From Candidatus Poribacteria bacterium (lineage in GTDB: Bacteria > Poribacteria > WGA-4E > WGA-3G): 51,632 nucleotides of DNA. Made by a program: the position numbers and the translations under genes. The DNA is taken from contig JAGWBV010000029.1 in assembly GCA_021295715.1 (NCBI GenBank), positions 532 through 52,163 on the forward strand, written 5' to 3'. The notes beneath the pieces were generated by a model that had not been told where the DNA came from, searched no databases, and saw only the letters and a list, made by a program, of their open reading frames with translations. How positions within the stretch are numbered: position 1 is the stretch's first letter; every line of letters starts with the position of its first letter. Below are positions 42,342 to 50,891 of the stretch, piece after piece.

Positions 42342-43022
42342 TTAGACGCCGCGTTTATCTCCCCATATATCCACGTGGACACGAGGGGAATAACGATAAC
42401 CGTTCTCTTTGCAGAGATCCACCAACCATTCCTGTTTCTGTTGTAGCAGGGTCGGCGTTGTCCCTTGAGGCATTAAGAGGATGGTCTCGGCAGGAATATC
42501 AATCTCCGTCTGTAACGCTTGGATCTCCGCTAAATCTTCAGGGGCATCCACGACAAATTTCACTTGGCATGGATAGTTATCCAAAAATTTTCGGATAACA
42601 TCCGGACGGATGCGTCCACGTTCGTGACGTTTGAAAAATCGGTTGTCTGTTGGTGGATTAGAGTTACGCAACTTAGGACTCATGGAAATGAGATGTGCCG
42701 CTACCGCCGCAAAAAGAGTGGCGTTCGTTTCAATTGTGATGTGATGCCCCCGTTTATCCAATTCACAACAGAGTTCCATCAACTCCCTTGCCTGAATAAA
42801 CGGCTCTCCACCGGTAATAACGACGTGCTGACAGCCGTATTGCGAGATCGCTGCAACGCTTTCAGAGACAGAGATGTCCCGGTCTTCAGGGGTCCAAGAT
42901 GTGTAAGGTGTATCACACCAAACACATCTCAGATTGCAATAACTCGTTCGGAAGAAAACAGAGGGAACACCGATAAATTGTCCTTCACCCTGAATCGTAT
43001 GGAAGAGTTCGCTAAATTTCAT
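42342..43022 (-). CDS. queE: 7-carboxy-7-deazaguanine synthase
   Basis: 226 residues, radical SAM. Converts 6-carboxytetrahydropterin to 7-carboxy-7-deazaguanine for queuosine or archaeosine-type bases. C29-x3-C33-x2-C36 (SYCNLRCVWCD) holds the 4Fe-4S; FSELFHTIQGEGQFIGVPSVFFR is the typical N-terminus, and VVITGGEPFIQA and ITIETNATLF contact SAM and substrate. GAGGGGACGAAAG precedes the ATG. The other que genes are not in the window, so the pathway must be completed elsewhere. Confidence 0.94.
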   Translation of the reverse strand: MKFSELFHTIQGEGQFIGVPSVFFRTSYCNLRCVWCDTPYTSWTPEDRDISVSESVAAISQYGCQHVVITGGEPFIQARELMELCCELDKRGHHITIETNATLFAAVAAHLISMSPKLRNSNPPTDNRFFKRHERGRIRPDVIRKFLDNYPCQVKFVVDAPEDLAEIQALQTEIDIPAETILLMPQGTTPTLLQQKQEWLVDLCKENGYRYSPRVHVDIWGDKRGV

Positions 43023-43159
43023 TCTTTCGTCCCCTCGCGCAACGTTCAGTCAAGGTGATGTGTAGCTGACAACATCTTGTTAGATCGGTCTTGGATATTA
43101 GGGAAATTAGACGCGAGTGCTATTTACGAACGGTGCGAGGTAGCGATTGCCGCGAACGA

Positions 43160-43531
43160 TTATGCCTCAATGAGTTCAATTTGAACGTTGTCGGGTCCCT
43201 TGAAAAACGCCATCATGAGTCCATTGGGTTTCAAATCTTCAAGTTCCGCGCCTTTCGCTTGGAGCTTCGCGACTTCCGCGTCCAAGTCTTCTACGGTAAA
43301 GGCGAGTTGATAGACACCCCAACGTGGATTTCCACTGGTGTCCTCGACTTCCATATCTCCCAGCTTCGGTGAGAGAAAGATCCGTTCGCCGCCGATTTCC
43401 ATCCGAGTGATCGGTAACCCGCGGACCTCTACGGTTTCTGTGACCTTTCCATCAAACATCTCTTCATAGTAACGAACTGCACCTTCTAAATCTTCACAAC
43501 GAAGATGAACGTGGTGAAATGTAACTGCCAT
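43160..43531 (-). CDS. VOC (glyoxalase/bleomycin-resistance) family protein
   Basis: 123 residues, two beta-alpha-beta-beta-beta modules. FHHVHLRCEDLEGAVRYYEEMFDGKV begins module 1 with metal-ligand-type His; module 2 has GVYQLAFTVEDLDAEVAKLQAKGAELE and ends DNVQIELIEA with the usual Glu ligand. Such proteins bind a divalent metal and catalyse isomerisation, epimerisation or ring opening; the substrate is unknown. AAAGGA before the ATG. Upstream lies the long gene-free region. Confidence 0.88.
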   Translation of the reverse strand: MAVTFHHVHLRCEDLEGAVRYYEEMFDGKVTETVEVRGLPITRMEIGGERIFLSPKLGDMEVEDTSGNPRWGVYQLAFTVEDLDAEVAKLQAKGAELEDLKPNGLMMAFFKGPDNVQIELIEA

Positions 43532-43942
43532 TTTTAGAATTTCCTTTCTTTATAGGGCTTACGCAGTTTTGACCATAGCACGCTTTATGAGATGGAGATG
43601 CCAAAAAAACGCAGACGGTCTTCTGGCACAAACTCACGGTTTTGCGGCGTACTCACCCAGATGCAACGTGCATCATGCTACAGAAGAGTAGCGTGCGTAA
43701 GTCCTACCTTAGAAGAATCGCGCGTGTCACGCGCGAGTTGAAATATCGTATAGGATAGGTAATTATCACATAATCGGTAGAATGTGTCAAACTATTTTTT
43801 TATCCGTGTCCGTTCAACCCAATCTACGATTTTATCAATTTTCGCAGCGCATTTTTTGTAACAGACCCTACAATTTCTGCGTATTTCCATAGGAGTCGTC
43901 AGAGGTCATCACCCAATGACATAAGTTCTGTTTAGTTTAGGT
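43532..43942. other. Gene-free stretch upstream of the STAS remnant
   Basis: Contains the GGTTTTGCGGCGTACTCACCC repeat copy (43638-43673, partner at 28087-28122), a CGCGCGTGTCACGCGCG palindrome near 43720, and T-rich sequence. The stretch directly before 43943 may be decayed coding sequence of the STAS pseudogene, but I cannot follow it reliably. Confidence 0.5.
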
Positions 43943-44023
43943 GTCAACTTGGGTTATATAGAAATACACTTGCTTGAACTCTTTGATAGTGAGAACGCTG
44001 CAGTTTCGGCATTATCCGCATAA
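43943..44023 (+). pseudogene. 3' remnant of a second STAS (anti-anti-sigma) gene
   Basis: 26 codons, VNLGYIEIHLLELFDSENAA then VSALSA and stop, match the C-terminus of the intact gene at 44378 (INVG...MFEHYDTEDAAVLGLSA). About ten residues are missing in the middle and upstream frames contain stops. The remnant is followed, like the intact gene, by a GACCGGTTTTACCGGTCC-type terminator, showing that a whole gene unit was duplicated and one copy decayed. Confidence 0.65.
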
Positions 44024-44052
44024 TATCTAAAACTCAATGCCATGTCAAATGA

Positions 44053-44078
44053 GGACCGGTTTTACCGGTCCTTTTTTT
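44053..44078 (+). terminator. Strong terminator behind the STAS remnant
   Basis: GGACCGGT-TTT-ACCGGTCC, an eight-pair perfect stem, followed by seven Ts. Homologous to the terminator at 44746. Confidence 0.9.
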
Positions 44079-44085
44079 GTCCATT

Positions 44086-44127
44086 GTCTGAATCAGGATT
44101 TACAGGATTTTAGGATTGTCAGGATTA
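44086..44127 (-). repeat. Inverted AATCCTGA heptad repeat
   Basis: TTGTCTGAATCAGGATTTAC, AGGATTTTAGGATTGTCAGG is the reverse complement of the 1564-1608 type. After it comes a short GAGTCAGGAGTCAGCG heptad tract, then an AT-rich leader before the STAS gene. Confidence 0.7.
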
Positions 44128-44377
44128 TGAGTCAGGAGTCAGCGAAATAGTCATCAACGGTCAGCACACTACAATTTGAAGTTAGGATGCAGAAATCTCT
44201 GAAAAAGTCGAAGTATTATTCATGAGTTATGAATAAAAAAAATGAAAAAAAATCTAACTTTTTTGTACGAAATGCGTCTAAAGTAACGAATACATCAACT
44301 GAACATTCAAATTGTGTAAAAAGTAAAAAAGAAAATAGACCCTTTCAATGTTTTCCTAAATAAAAAAGGAGAAAATA

Positions 44378-44719
44378 ATGTCAACCCAAATTCGTAGACA
44401 AGGCGACGTAGCGATTGTGGAACCCAATGGAAAATTAGTGGGATCCTCCGTGGTAGAATTACGAGAGGCAATCGCACCGCAAATAGAGACTTACGACGAG
44501 CCACGTATCCTTATCAACTTTGAGAACGTCAATATGATTGACAGTTCAGGACTTGGTGCTCTCATGGAAGCACGTGCGATCACGACCCGAAAGAAGGGGC
44601 GCATCGGGGTCATCAACGTTGGCAAAAACATCAAAAACTTGGTCCTTCTGAGTCGTCTCGTGAGTATGTTTGAACATTATGACACTGAGGATGCGGCAGT
44701 CTTAGGGCTATCCGCATAG
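44378..44719 (+). CDS. STAS-domain anti-sigma factor antagonist
   Basis: 113 residues with AAAAAGGAG before the ATG. SpoIIAA/RsbV-like: binds an anti-sigma kinase unless phosphorylated on Ser in NMIDSSGLGALMEAR (Ser56/57). N-terminal IVEPNGKLVGSSVVELREAI and C-terminal RIGVINVGKNIKNLVLLSRLVSMF complete the fold. No cognate kinase or sigma factor lies nearby. The upstream 130 bases are strongly AT-rich and may hold its promoter. A paralogue remnant lies 350 bases upstream; both end in related terminators. Confidence 0.92.
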   Translation: MSTQIRRQGDVAIVEPNGKLVGSSVVELREAIAPQIETYDEPRILINFENVNMIDSSGLGALMEARAITTRKKGRIGVINVGKNIKNLVLLSRLVSMFEHYDTEDAAVLGLSA

Positions 44720-44745
44720 AACACAGAGCGCAAGCGCATCAAAAG

Positions 44746-44772
44746 GGGATCGGTTTTACCGGTCCCTTTTTT
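44746..44772 (+). terminator. Terminator of the STAS gene
   Basis: GGGATCGGT-TTT-ACCGGTCCC, nine pairs with one G-U, then six Ts. It ends only 18 bases before the next ATG (44790), so the heparinase gene depends on readthrough or on a promoter within this region. Confidence 0.9.
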
Positions 44773-44789
44773 GTTGAAGGGTCCACAAC

Positions 44790-46913
44790 ATGTCGCTGGA
44801 AAAATGGACAACGCTCCAAACGGAACATATCCAACACCTCGCAGAAACCCTTGCGAAACGGGAACTTCCTGCAATCGGGCAGCTGGAACCAATAGCGGAT
44901 TTTGAGGAACTCCTCACGTTTGACGAGGCACAACCGACACCGATCGAATTCACACCACAAAATCCTGCATGGCGGTTAGAATCGGTTGCCGCACGGGTCA
45001 TTGAGGCGGTCGCGATCGCGGCACATGAACCGCTTACTGAATTCGGATACCACGAACTCGCGCGTATCCTGTCAGCGCACGCTGAATATCTCTATACCTA
45101 TCCAGACGGTGAACCGCGTCCGAGACTCGAAGCGGGAGGCGCGCTGGCATTGGTAGGCGGTGTCTGTGCATCGCTTCCGCAATCTCAACTCTGGCGACTG
45201 GCGGGTTTCGGAAGGGTCTCAACGGTGCTGGCAGAGGTTGCGCCGGTGCAGACTGATGCGCATCTCACCGATCCAATTGACATTGCTTTCTCGCTGGCGA
45301 ACGAACGAAACCTTCCAATTCTGGAGTCCGCCGTGACTGCCTATAACAGCGTTCTCAAACGCGACCTAACACCTCAGCATCAATACAATTTACCCTTCAG
45401 CGATAGCGACTTCTTTGACGCGCTTAATCTGGATTATCCCGGAATGGCTGCCGTGAAATCCGCCTTCCTCGCAGAGGATACACCCACCGCAATATCCGCA
45501 TATACGGACTTTCGGAGAAAATTTTTAGATTCACAGATTGAACGTAAATCATTGCCGCTAACAGATAGATCCGATACCTATACGACTGCGAAAACCTACC
45601 TTGAATGCCTGATTCGATTATCCATCCATCCGACACCGGCGATCACAGCAACAACAGAACTGGGTATCGCTGCACACCTCCTCCCTGAATTCCGTGGGAG
45701 TGAACAACTTCGCATGCTCGCGCGCCGTCGCTATAAATGGATAGTGGACGCGTTTTTCCACTCGGATGGATTTCACAAGGATCGCTCACTCCGTTCCCAC
45801 GTCGAGGCAATTGCTGATTTCGTCAGATTCCTATCTGTTTATGAAGAATCCACGGCGCGTGACGATTCCCGTGAAGAGATACAGGCATCACTCGAAAAAC
45901 AGGTGGAAACATGCCTCCTTTTGCGTCAACCCGATAACTCGTTTCCGCCGCTGGAACCGCTCCCTGCCCCGAACTTCGATGCCGATGAACTCCGCACAAT
46001 TGCCGATAGCAGCTTTCAGCGTGAGGGTTTTCCGTCCGCTGACATCACTTCACACGCGCTTCCTGAGACCGGCTGTTATGCGATGCGGGATAGTTGGGAA
46101 CCCGAGGCACAATACCTGTTTTTCGATACACATCCATCCGGGAAACCCAGCCATACGGATACCTCGACGCTGGTGTTACACGCACACGGACGGCACTTGA
46201 CAACAGGTACTGTTCGCGTGCTTGATGCGCCGCTCTCCGCATCCGATAGGATTGACACGCAATGGATAACAACCCCTGCTTTCGACTTCGTTGAAAAGTG
46301 GCATCAAACGACAACTATTCACCATAAACGCGCCATCTTTTACCTCAAAGGCGAATACTTCATCTTGCATGACCTCGTCCTCGGCGACGGCGCGCAGACA
46401 TTAGAACAGATCTTCCGTTTCGATCAAGGCGCAGCCGCTCATACTGCACCTCACACGGGGCACATACAGACACAAGACCCACGCCGTAGCAATCTGTTCA
46501 TCGGTGCAGTGGATGCGACCAACCTAACCGTAGCCTCGGACGCGGACACTGTTATCTATCGGAAGCATGAGGAATCGCCGGTCGCAATGAACACATTGTT
46601 ATTTCCTATGAAACCTGAAGTTAGATTTAATCCGACGCTCTCCGCTATTGAGGTGCATACGAATCCCGATGTTTTGGGGACAGGTTTCACTCTCCAGTCG
46701 CACAACGCAATGGACACGTTCCTCATCTCTGACGACGGTTTGGCGGAGATGTCCGCTACAGATATTCGGTTTGTCGGTGAATACCTCTTCTTACGGAGGG
46801 ATGCCGCCGGTTCAGCCGTTCAATTTGTGATGCTGAAGGGTCGGTTCCTACAGGTGGATGGGAACGTCCTCGCCGATTTCGATGAAGCCTGCGAGAGTTA
46901 TGTGGGGATGTAG
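44790..46913 (+). CDS. Heparinase II/III-like protein
   Basis: 707 residues, no signal peptide visible. The N-terminal two thirds is an alpha/alpha toroid (LARILSAHAEYLYTYPDG, ADFVRFLSVYEES, GIAAHLLPEFRGSEQL, RRRYKWIVDAFFHSDGFHKD, where the last block fits the polysaccharide lyase catalytic groove). The C-terminal beta-sandwich (ETGCYAMRDSWEPEAQYLFF, GKPSHTDTSTLVLHAHGRHL and KGEYFILHDLVLGDG) matches the heparinase II/III C-terminal domain. Family members eliminate uronic-acid-containing glycans such as heparin, heparosan or alginate. The lack of a signal suggests it acts on imported oligosaccharides. It may work on the same glycans as the left-edge pectate-lyase-like protein. Confidence 0.82.
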   Translation: MSLEKWTTLQTEHIQHLAETLAKRELPAIGQLEPIADFEELLTFDEAQPTPIEFTPQNPAWRLESVAARVIEAVAIAAHEPLTEFGYHELARILSAHAEYLYTYPDGEPRPRLEAGGALALVGGVCASLPQSQLWRLAGFGRVSTVLAEVAPVQTDAHLTDPIDIAFSLANERNLPILESAVTAYNSVLKRDLTPQHQYNLPFSDSDFFDALNLDYPGMAAVKSAFLAEDTPTAISAYTDFRRKFLDSQIERKSLPLTDRSDTYTTAKTYLECLIRLSIHPTPAITATTELGIAAHLLPEFRGSEQLRMLARRRYKWIVDAFFHSDGFHKDRSLRSHVEAIADFVRFLSVYEESTARDDSREEIQASLEKQVETCLLLRQPDNSFPPLEPLPAPNFDADELRTIADSSFQREGFPSADITSHALPETGCYAMRDSWEPEAQYLFFDTHPSGKPSHTDTSTLVLHAHGRHLTTGTVRVLDAPLSASDRIDTQWITTPAFDFVEKWHQTTTIHHKRAIFYLKGEYFILHDLVLGDGAQTLEQIFRFDQGAAAHTAPHTGHIQTQDPRRSNLFIGAVDATNLTVASDADTVIYRKHEESPVAMNTLLFPMKPEVRFNPTLSAIEVHTNPDVLGTGFTLQSHNAMDTFLISDDGLAEMSATDIRFVGEYLFLRRDAAGSAVQFVMLKGRFLQVDGNVLADFDEACESYVGM

Positions 46914-46917
46914 GGGC

Positions 46918-47157
46918 TTACGGTTTTGTTGCCGTGATACGCTTTGATCGGCAAACATCTTGATATTCTACATATACATCGGGAAGTTTCCGCTTCGTAT
47001 GTAATGCTAATCCTTTGCCCATTACCCCACTTATGTTGACTGGAATTGTCAATGTTTGAAGTCTGGAGGAAAACAGGTCGCCATCAACAAGGGAGAGATT
47101 ATCTCCGATCTGCTTTCGGCTGCGAGGTAGGATAGACACGTTGGTTATTCCTCTCAA
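46918..47157 (-). pseudogene. Truncated macro domain (DarG-like)
   Basis: 79 residues at most, opening at TTG 47157 with no clear ribosome binding site. LSLVDGDLFSSRLQTLTIPV then NISGVMGKGLALHTKRKLPDVYVEYQDVC matches the first third of macro domains of the DarG antitoxin type (NTVGVMGKGIA in intact ones), which remove ADP-ribose from DNA. The product stops after about 70 residues; the rest of the domain and the C-terminal inhibitory domain are missing, and no DarT toxin is present. Probably the relic of a DarTG toxin-antitoxin pair. Confidence 0.6.
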
Positions 47158-47204
47158 TCTCTAACCAAAAAGGCATAATTAAACTTGGCTCTTAATTCGA
47201 TTGA

Positions 47205-47966
47205 TTAATCCTCAATGACCTCTAACGCTTGCATTCGCTCAAGTGCAAAGACGCGGGTATCCTGTCGTAACTCGCAAAATCCTTCTACACACAAGGTCTC
47301 ACCGGACTCTCGGTTGTTCGGAATATTCAGGAACCGTTCTGGGACAACCACACGTGTCGTCCACCGTTTAGCCCTCGGTTTTTTGTACTCGAACCGAATC
47401 CGCTGGTCGTTGTCAATCGCCGATTGGATGTCCGCGAATTGTTCCGAGAATTCTGACTGTGATGGCTTTAGCGTAAAACTGCCGAACATATCGACTTCCC
47501 GGTACATACCCCTGTAACATTCAGCGCAGACGAGTCGGAGAGTATCTAACTCGTTCGTACCACCTTCAAATACCGGAATATCATGCAGTAGATAGACATC
47601 CTGCTCCTCGTCACAATGTGAACAGATCGAACCGTTTTCCCGGATAACCCGCCGTTTCCGTTCATCCCAATCCGGGGGCCAACACGGCAAATGGTCATAG
47701 ATTCCGGTTAAAACGGATTTTACCTTCTCGAGTGTGGCACGTAAATCTTCAACATCAGTTTCTGAGGTTATGTCTTGTGCTACACCCTCATTTGGCACAA
47801 AGAGCGACAGAATGAGTTGTGACTTCTGTTTTTGCAGGGCAGTTTCAATCTCATGTTTTCGCATTTGCAATAGGATGATACACGAATAATGCAGGGAGTC
47901 CCCGTTGGAAAGTGCTATATCGTATTCATAATCGGTCTCTATCTTGCACACACTGCAATAAGGCAT
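47205..47966 (-). CDS. Zinc-finger HNH-like protein fused to a WYL domain
   Basis: 253 residues from ATG 47966 behind AAGGAGG; the ORF up to 47987 is longer but has no site. N-terminal MPYCSVC may pair with a later Cys as a zinc knuckle, and a helix follows. The middle NGSICSHCDEEQDVYLLHDIPVFEGG, TNELDTLRLVCAECYRGM has HNH-endonuclease spacing (C-x2-C, HDIP, G-G, L-D-L, C-x2-C) but the usual second H is Asp and the last His is Tyr, so catalysis is doubtful. The C-terminal part (SAIDNDQRIRFEYKKPRA...VEGFCELRQDTRVFALERM) fits a WYL ligand-sensing domain as found in defence regulators. The combination suggests a regulator or effector in the defence region. Confidence 0.7.
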   Translation of the reverse strand: MPYCSVCKIETDYEYDIALSNGDSLHYSCIILLQMRKHEIETALQKQKSQLILSLFVPNEGVAQDITSETDVEDLRATLEKVKSVLTGIYDHLPCWPPDWDERKRRVIRENGSICSHCDEEQDVYLLHDIPVFEGGTNELDTLRLVCAECYRGMYREVDMFGSFTLKPSQSEFSEQFADIQSAIDNDQRIRFEYKKPRAKRWTTRVVVPERFLNIPNNRESGETLCVEGFCELRQDTRVFALERMQALEVIED

Positions 47967-47983
47967 TTGACCCTCCTTGAATG

Positions 47984-48214
47984 TCAAGCATCAGGAAGAC
48001 GTTCATCTGAAGGTCGTCCCTGCACAACAGGAATCACATAACTCCGAACTGTTACAGCGTCGATCGTCTCGGTCTCCCGACGCGGCTCTGGATCTTGGCG
48101 ATGATCAAAGACGACAGAGTACCCTTCTGTTGCTCCTTCCACCTTGAGGTATGCCGCTAATTGCTTCTTTCCTGCTTGATAGCGACTATTGCCTCGCCAA
48201 ATCTTTGTCTCAAC
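47984..48214 (-). pseudogene. Detached C-terminus of a second ATPase-nuclease copy
   Basis: VETKIWRGNSRYQAGKKQLA and YSVVFDHRQDPEPRRETE...VRSYVIPVVQGRPSD align through their length with the C-terminal 75 residues of the intact protein at 48977-50578. The rest of the gene is missing; at about 48214 the match ends where the transposase remnant begins. It lies 17 bases upstream of the HNH-WYL start. Confidence 0.8.
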
Positions 48215-48816
48215 TGCGTATTGATGAAATCTCGCGATTCTTTGCTTTTCCTTCATCTGTGAGGTGGCGACCTTTGGGTTTCTTTTTCGGTGGAATGATC
48301 TGAACATCGAGGCAGGTAACCCCTTGGAAACCCGAATCTTGATACAGCAGGCTCCCAGGCGGCGGAGAATCGCCTGCTGTGTCAGCGATACGCTTGTCGT
48401 GGATGCGACCTTCATACGACGCTGTGAGAAACACGACTTTGCTATCGGTATGTTGTTTCTTTTTCCCACTGTAATATGCCTTTTGTGCCTCTACGTCTTT
48501 CGGACGCTGAATCGGACGTTCCGTGCCATCCTGAAAAAAAGGATGTGATGCCTGAGCCGCCACCGAGAGTTCCGCAGATTTATCAAAGGGTGCGGCGGGT
48601 GTTTCCCGGGATGGCAACTCGCCAAGGTCTGCCAATATTTTTGGAGTGGGTATAGCGTCGCTTTTTTCGGTCTTTCCCCTGAAGCGTCTTTGTTTCGACG
48701 GATGCCAAAAATCGCTTGGAGAAATAAGGAACGAGTGCCGAGAACTCTTCAAGGGTATAACCTGTCAGCGACAGGAAGCGTTTCGGTTTATCCTTCAGAG
48801 TTTCATAACGGGTCAT
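48210..48816 (-). mobile_element. Decayed IS5-type transposase gene
   Basis: The N-terminal segment (MTRYETLKDKPKRFLSLTGY, TLEEFSALVPYF, from 48816) is in one frame. The catalytic part (FFQDGTERPIQRPKDVEAQ, YYSGKKKQHTDSKVVFL, RIHDKRIADTAGD, LLYQDSGFQGV) is in another frame from about 48650. Between them about 50 codons of the normal protein are absent, and the third acidic residue and everything after SSIR are missing. Two Asp of the DDE triad remain. Inactive. No clear terminal inverted repeats were found by eye; a nuclease-gene fragment abuts its left end. Confidence 0.85.
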
Positions 48817-48919
48817 CAGTTGGGCTCCACTATGATATTTCTTCTGATTTTATCATAAACCAACTAAAACTTACAAGTAAATCGGAGCTAAGACGATCTG
48901 GATACAAATATGTCTTCTA

Positions 48920-48964
48920 ATTCGCGAAATCCGTGTCATCCGTGAGAATCCGCGATTCAGACAG
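48920..48964 (+). repeat. ATCCGTG heptad repeat ending GATTCAGACA
   Basis: Lies between the transposase remnant and the 3' end of the ATPase-nuclease gene. Nearly identical in layout to 17825-17865. Confidence 0.8.
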
Positions 48965-48976
48965 TTGACAAAATAT

Positions 48977-50578
48977 TTATTTATCTGAAGGACGTTCCTG
49001 AACTACAGGAATGACGTAACTCCGAATCTTTACACCTGCTACCATCTCTGTCTCTACGCGCGGGACTGCGGGTTGGCGGTGATCGAAAACGACGTAGTAT
49101 CCTTCGTTTGCCTTTTCTAATTTCAGATACGCGGCAAGTTGGGTCTTGCCTGTCTGGTAGTGCTGCTCGTTTCCCCAAATCTTCGTTTCGACAATGTACT
49201 TCTGTCCTTTGTGAAGGATGAGGAGGTCCATCCGGCCGCGTCCGGTTGGGACTTCCATGTACATCGCGCCATCCACGCTCTCAATGAATTGATCGAGATA
49301 GGCAAAAAGCAAATGCTGCCCAATGAATTCTTGTGGAGTATCGGGGACCTGGAGTATCTTAAACCCGGCGCGGGCAATAAATGCGCCGAAATTATCAAGG
49401 AGCCGCTCCATCTGGATATGGCCGGTGGGCGTAAGGTATTGAAAACTCACTGTGCCTTCCGGGAAGTAGTCGCGCTCCAGCCCGTTAACTATCGGCTTGA
49501 AGGCTTGTAGAATACGGTAGAAATAGATCGGATTGACAATTTCACACCTTCTGTCAGTCCCTCTCGTGATGACCCCGTAGGTTGCGAGTTCATCAATGAT
49601 AGGATTGTCAGGGTTGAATCGGACACTATTCTCATAAGAGACGATTTGCATCAGGAGGGTTTCAAAGCGCGGATCTCTGCGAATATTGGATAAGAGATGG
49701 TCGATATTGGTGTTTCGCTCGTCGAGAAGCCATCTGTGTGCAGTCGTAAAGTGATCCATCGTAATCGTTTCTGTCTTAGGGATGTCCAGTTCCTCGGTAA
49801 GAATCTGGGCAAGCCGATTGACGAGGAAGGGTTGGCCTCCGGTTTGGTTCCAGAGGGTTTTGATGACTTCTGGTGCGAAGGCTTGGCCACCCTCAGCGGT
49901 ATATTGTCCAAGAAGTTCGCCGACCTGTTCCAAACTAAAGTTCGGTAAGTGAAACTCGTCTTGGATATTGAAGGGAGAGATAGACCTATCGTAGTTGAGT
50001 TGCCGGATGCTCTTGACCCCGACAATACTCACACTATGCGGACATCTATCGGTAGAGCCAGGGAGGTAGATACGGCGGAGCGCATGCAGAAAACCTCTCA
50101 CGGCTTCTTGCGGGATTCCATCAAATTCGTCGATGATGAGGATAACCTGTTGCTCGCCGTATTCAGCGTTTAGAAGATTTCCAAATTGCCTAAAGAATCT
50201 TCCCATTGAGAGGTGATCCGTTATTTTTGTATCTTGTAAGAATCGTGTGAGTGCCTCAGTCGGCACATTTCCACGCTGCTGAAAGGTATTCTCAATTTCT
50301 TCGCGAATATCTTCGTAGATGCCGTTATAAAAAACTGAGGGCGTACAATCTTCATAGACCTCAAAATTCAGTTGGATTGGGAAGTAAGTTGTTTCCGCCG
50401 CTGAAAGTGTATCCAGGGCACGTTGGAAGAAGGTTGTTTTTCCTGTCTGTCGTGGTGCGAAGATAACAATGTAGCGGCCCTTTTTGACACGGTCAATGAA
50501 ATCCTTCACCTTCTCGGACCGGCTAACAATGTAGTTTTCATCAGGGTGCACGGGACCTTGCGTTCCAAAGGTCTTCAT
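48977..50578 (-). CDS. P-loop ATPase fused to a PD-(D/E)XK nuclease-like domain
   Basis: 533 residues with GGAGAAAAGGAA before the ATG. N-terminal STAND/AAA-like NTPase: Walker A FAPRQTGKTTFF (about 40-51), Walker B VILIIDEFDG (about 144-153), a sensor region VSIVGVKSIRQL and the winged-helix-type WNQTGGQPFLVNRLAQILTEEL. C-terminal nuclease core: GRMDLLILHKGQKYIVETKIW with D...E-x-K, then LAAYLKLEKANEGYYVVFDHRQ (Q-x3-Y-like strand and the final motif). Such two-domain proteins occur in many copies in some genomes and are thought to be mobile or defence-related nucleases; the role is unproven. A partial second copy is at 47984. Confidence 0.85.
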   Translation of the reverse strand: MKTFGTQGPVHPDENYIVSRSEKVKDFIDRVKKGRYIVIFAPRQTGKTTFFQRALDTLSAAETTYFPIQLNFEVYEDCTPSVFYNGIYEDIREEIENTFQQRGNVPTEALTRFLQDTKITDHLSMGRFFRQFGNLLNAEYGEQQVILIIDEFDGIPQEAVRGFLHALRRIYLPGSTDRCPHSVSIVGVKSIRQLNYDRSISPFNIQDEFHLPNFSLEQVGELLGQYTAEGGQAFAPEVIKTLWNQTGGQPFLVNRLAQILTEELDIPKTETITMDHFTTAHRWLLDERNTNIDHLLSNIRRDPRFETLLMQIVSYENSVRFNPDNPIIDELATYGVITRGTDRRCEIVNPIYFYRILQAFKPIVNGLERDYFPEGTVSFQYLTPTGHIQMERLLDNFGAFIARAGFKILQVPDTPQEFIGQHLLFAYLDQFIESVDGAMYMEVPTGRGRMDLLILHKGQKYIVETKIWGNEQHYQTGKTQLAAYLKLEKANEGYYVVFDHRQPAVPRVETEMVAGVKIRSYVIPVVQERPSDK

Positions 50579-50729
50579 TTCCTTTTCTCCAAAAGCCGGA
50601 TATTCCTTGAGATCACCCGTGAACGGGGCATGTTGCCCAACTTTAGATAGCCGGGCGAATTGAGGCTTGGCAGTTTATTTGGATCATATCTAATTCTTCA
50701 TTTTATCATATTGCCGTAGGAAAGTCAAG

Positions 50730-50891
50730 TGTCGGAATTATGAGATCGGTGCGTATCAGGTGTGTGAGAAGTGGTTGAAGGATCGGAAGGGAGAGACGTT
50801 GCGTCGCGAAGATTTGCAGCAGTATCGTGCAATTTTGGTAGCTATAGCGGAGACGTTGCGGGTTATGGCAGAGATTGATGCGGTTTCCTAA
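50730..50891 (+). pseudogene. C-terminal scrap of a restriction-modification (type ISP-like) enzyme
   Basis: In one open frame: NYEIGAYQVCEKWLKDRKGE, then LQQYRAILVAIAETLRVMAEID and stop. This matches the C-terminal segment of large Eco57I/type ISP-like R-M proteins (IGGYQVxxKWLKDRKG, HYQ.IV.AL.ETI.LM.EID). The rest of the gene (>800 residues in relatives) is missing. The stop falls within GCGGTTTCCTAACC, the core of the hairpin repeat at 16757-16778, so a repeat may have truncated it. Promoter and start absent. Confidence 0.65.

Noticed and set aside
43750-44078. Small RNA gene ahead of the orphan terminator
   Set aside because: The terminator is better explained by the STAS remnant, which matches the downstream gene end and its terminator.
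48210-48816. Functional insertion sequence
   Set aside because: The transposase is split across frames, lacks an internal segment and its C-terminus with the third acidic residue, and no terminal repeats were seen.
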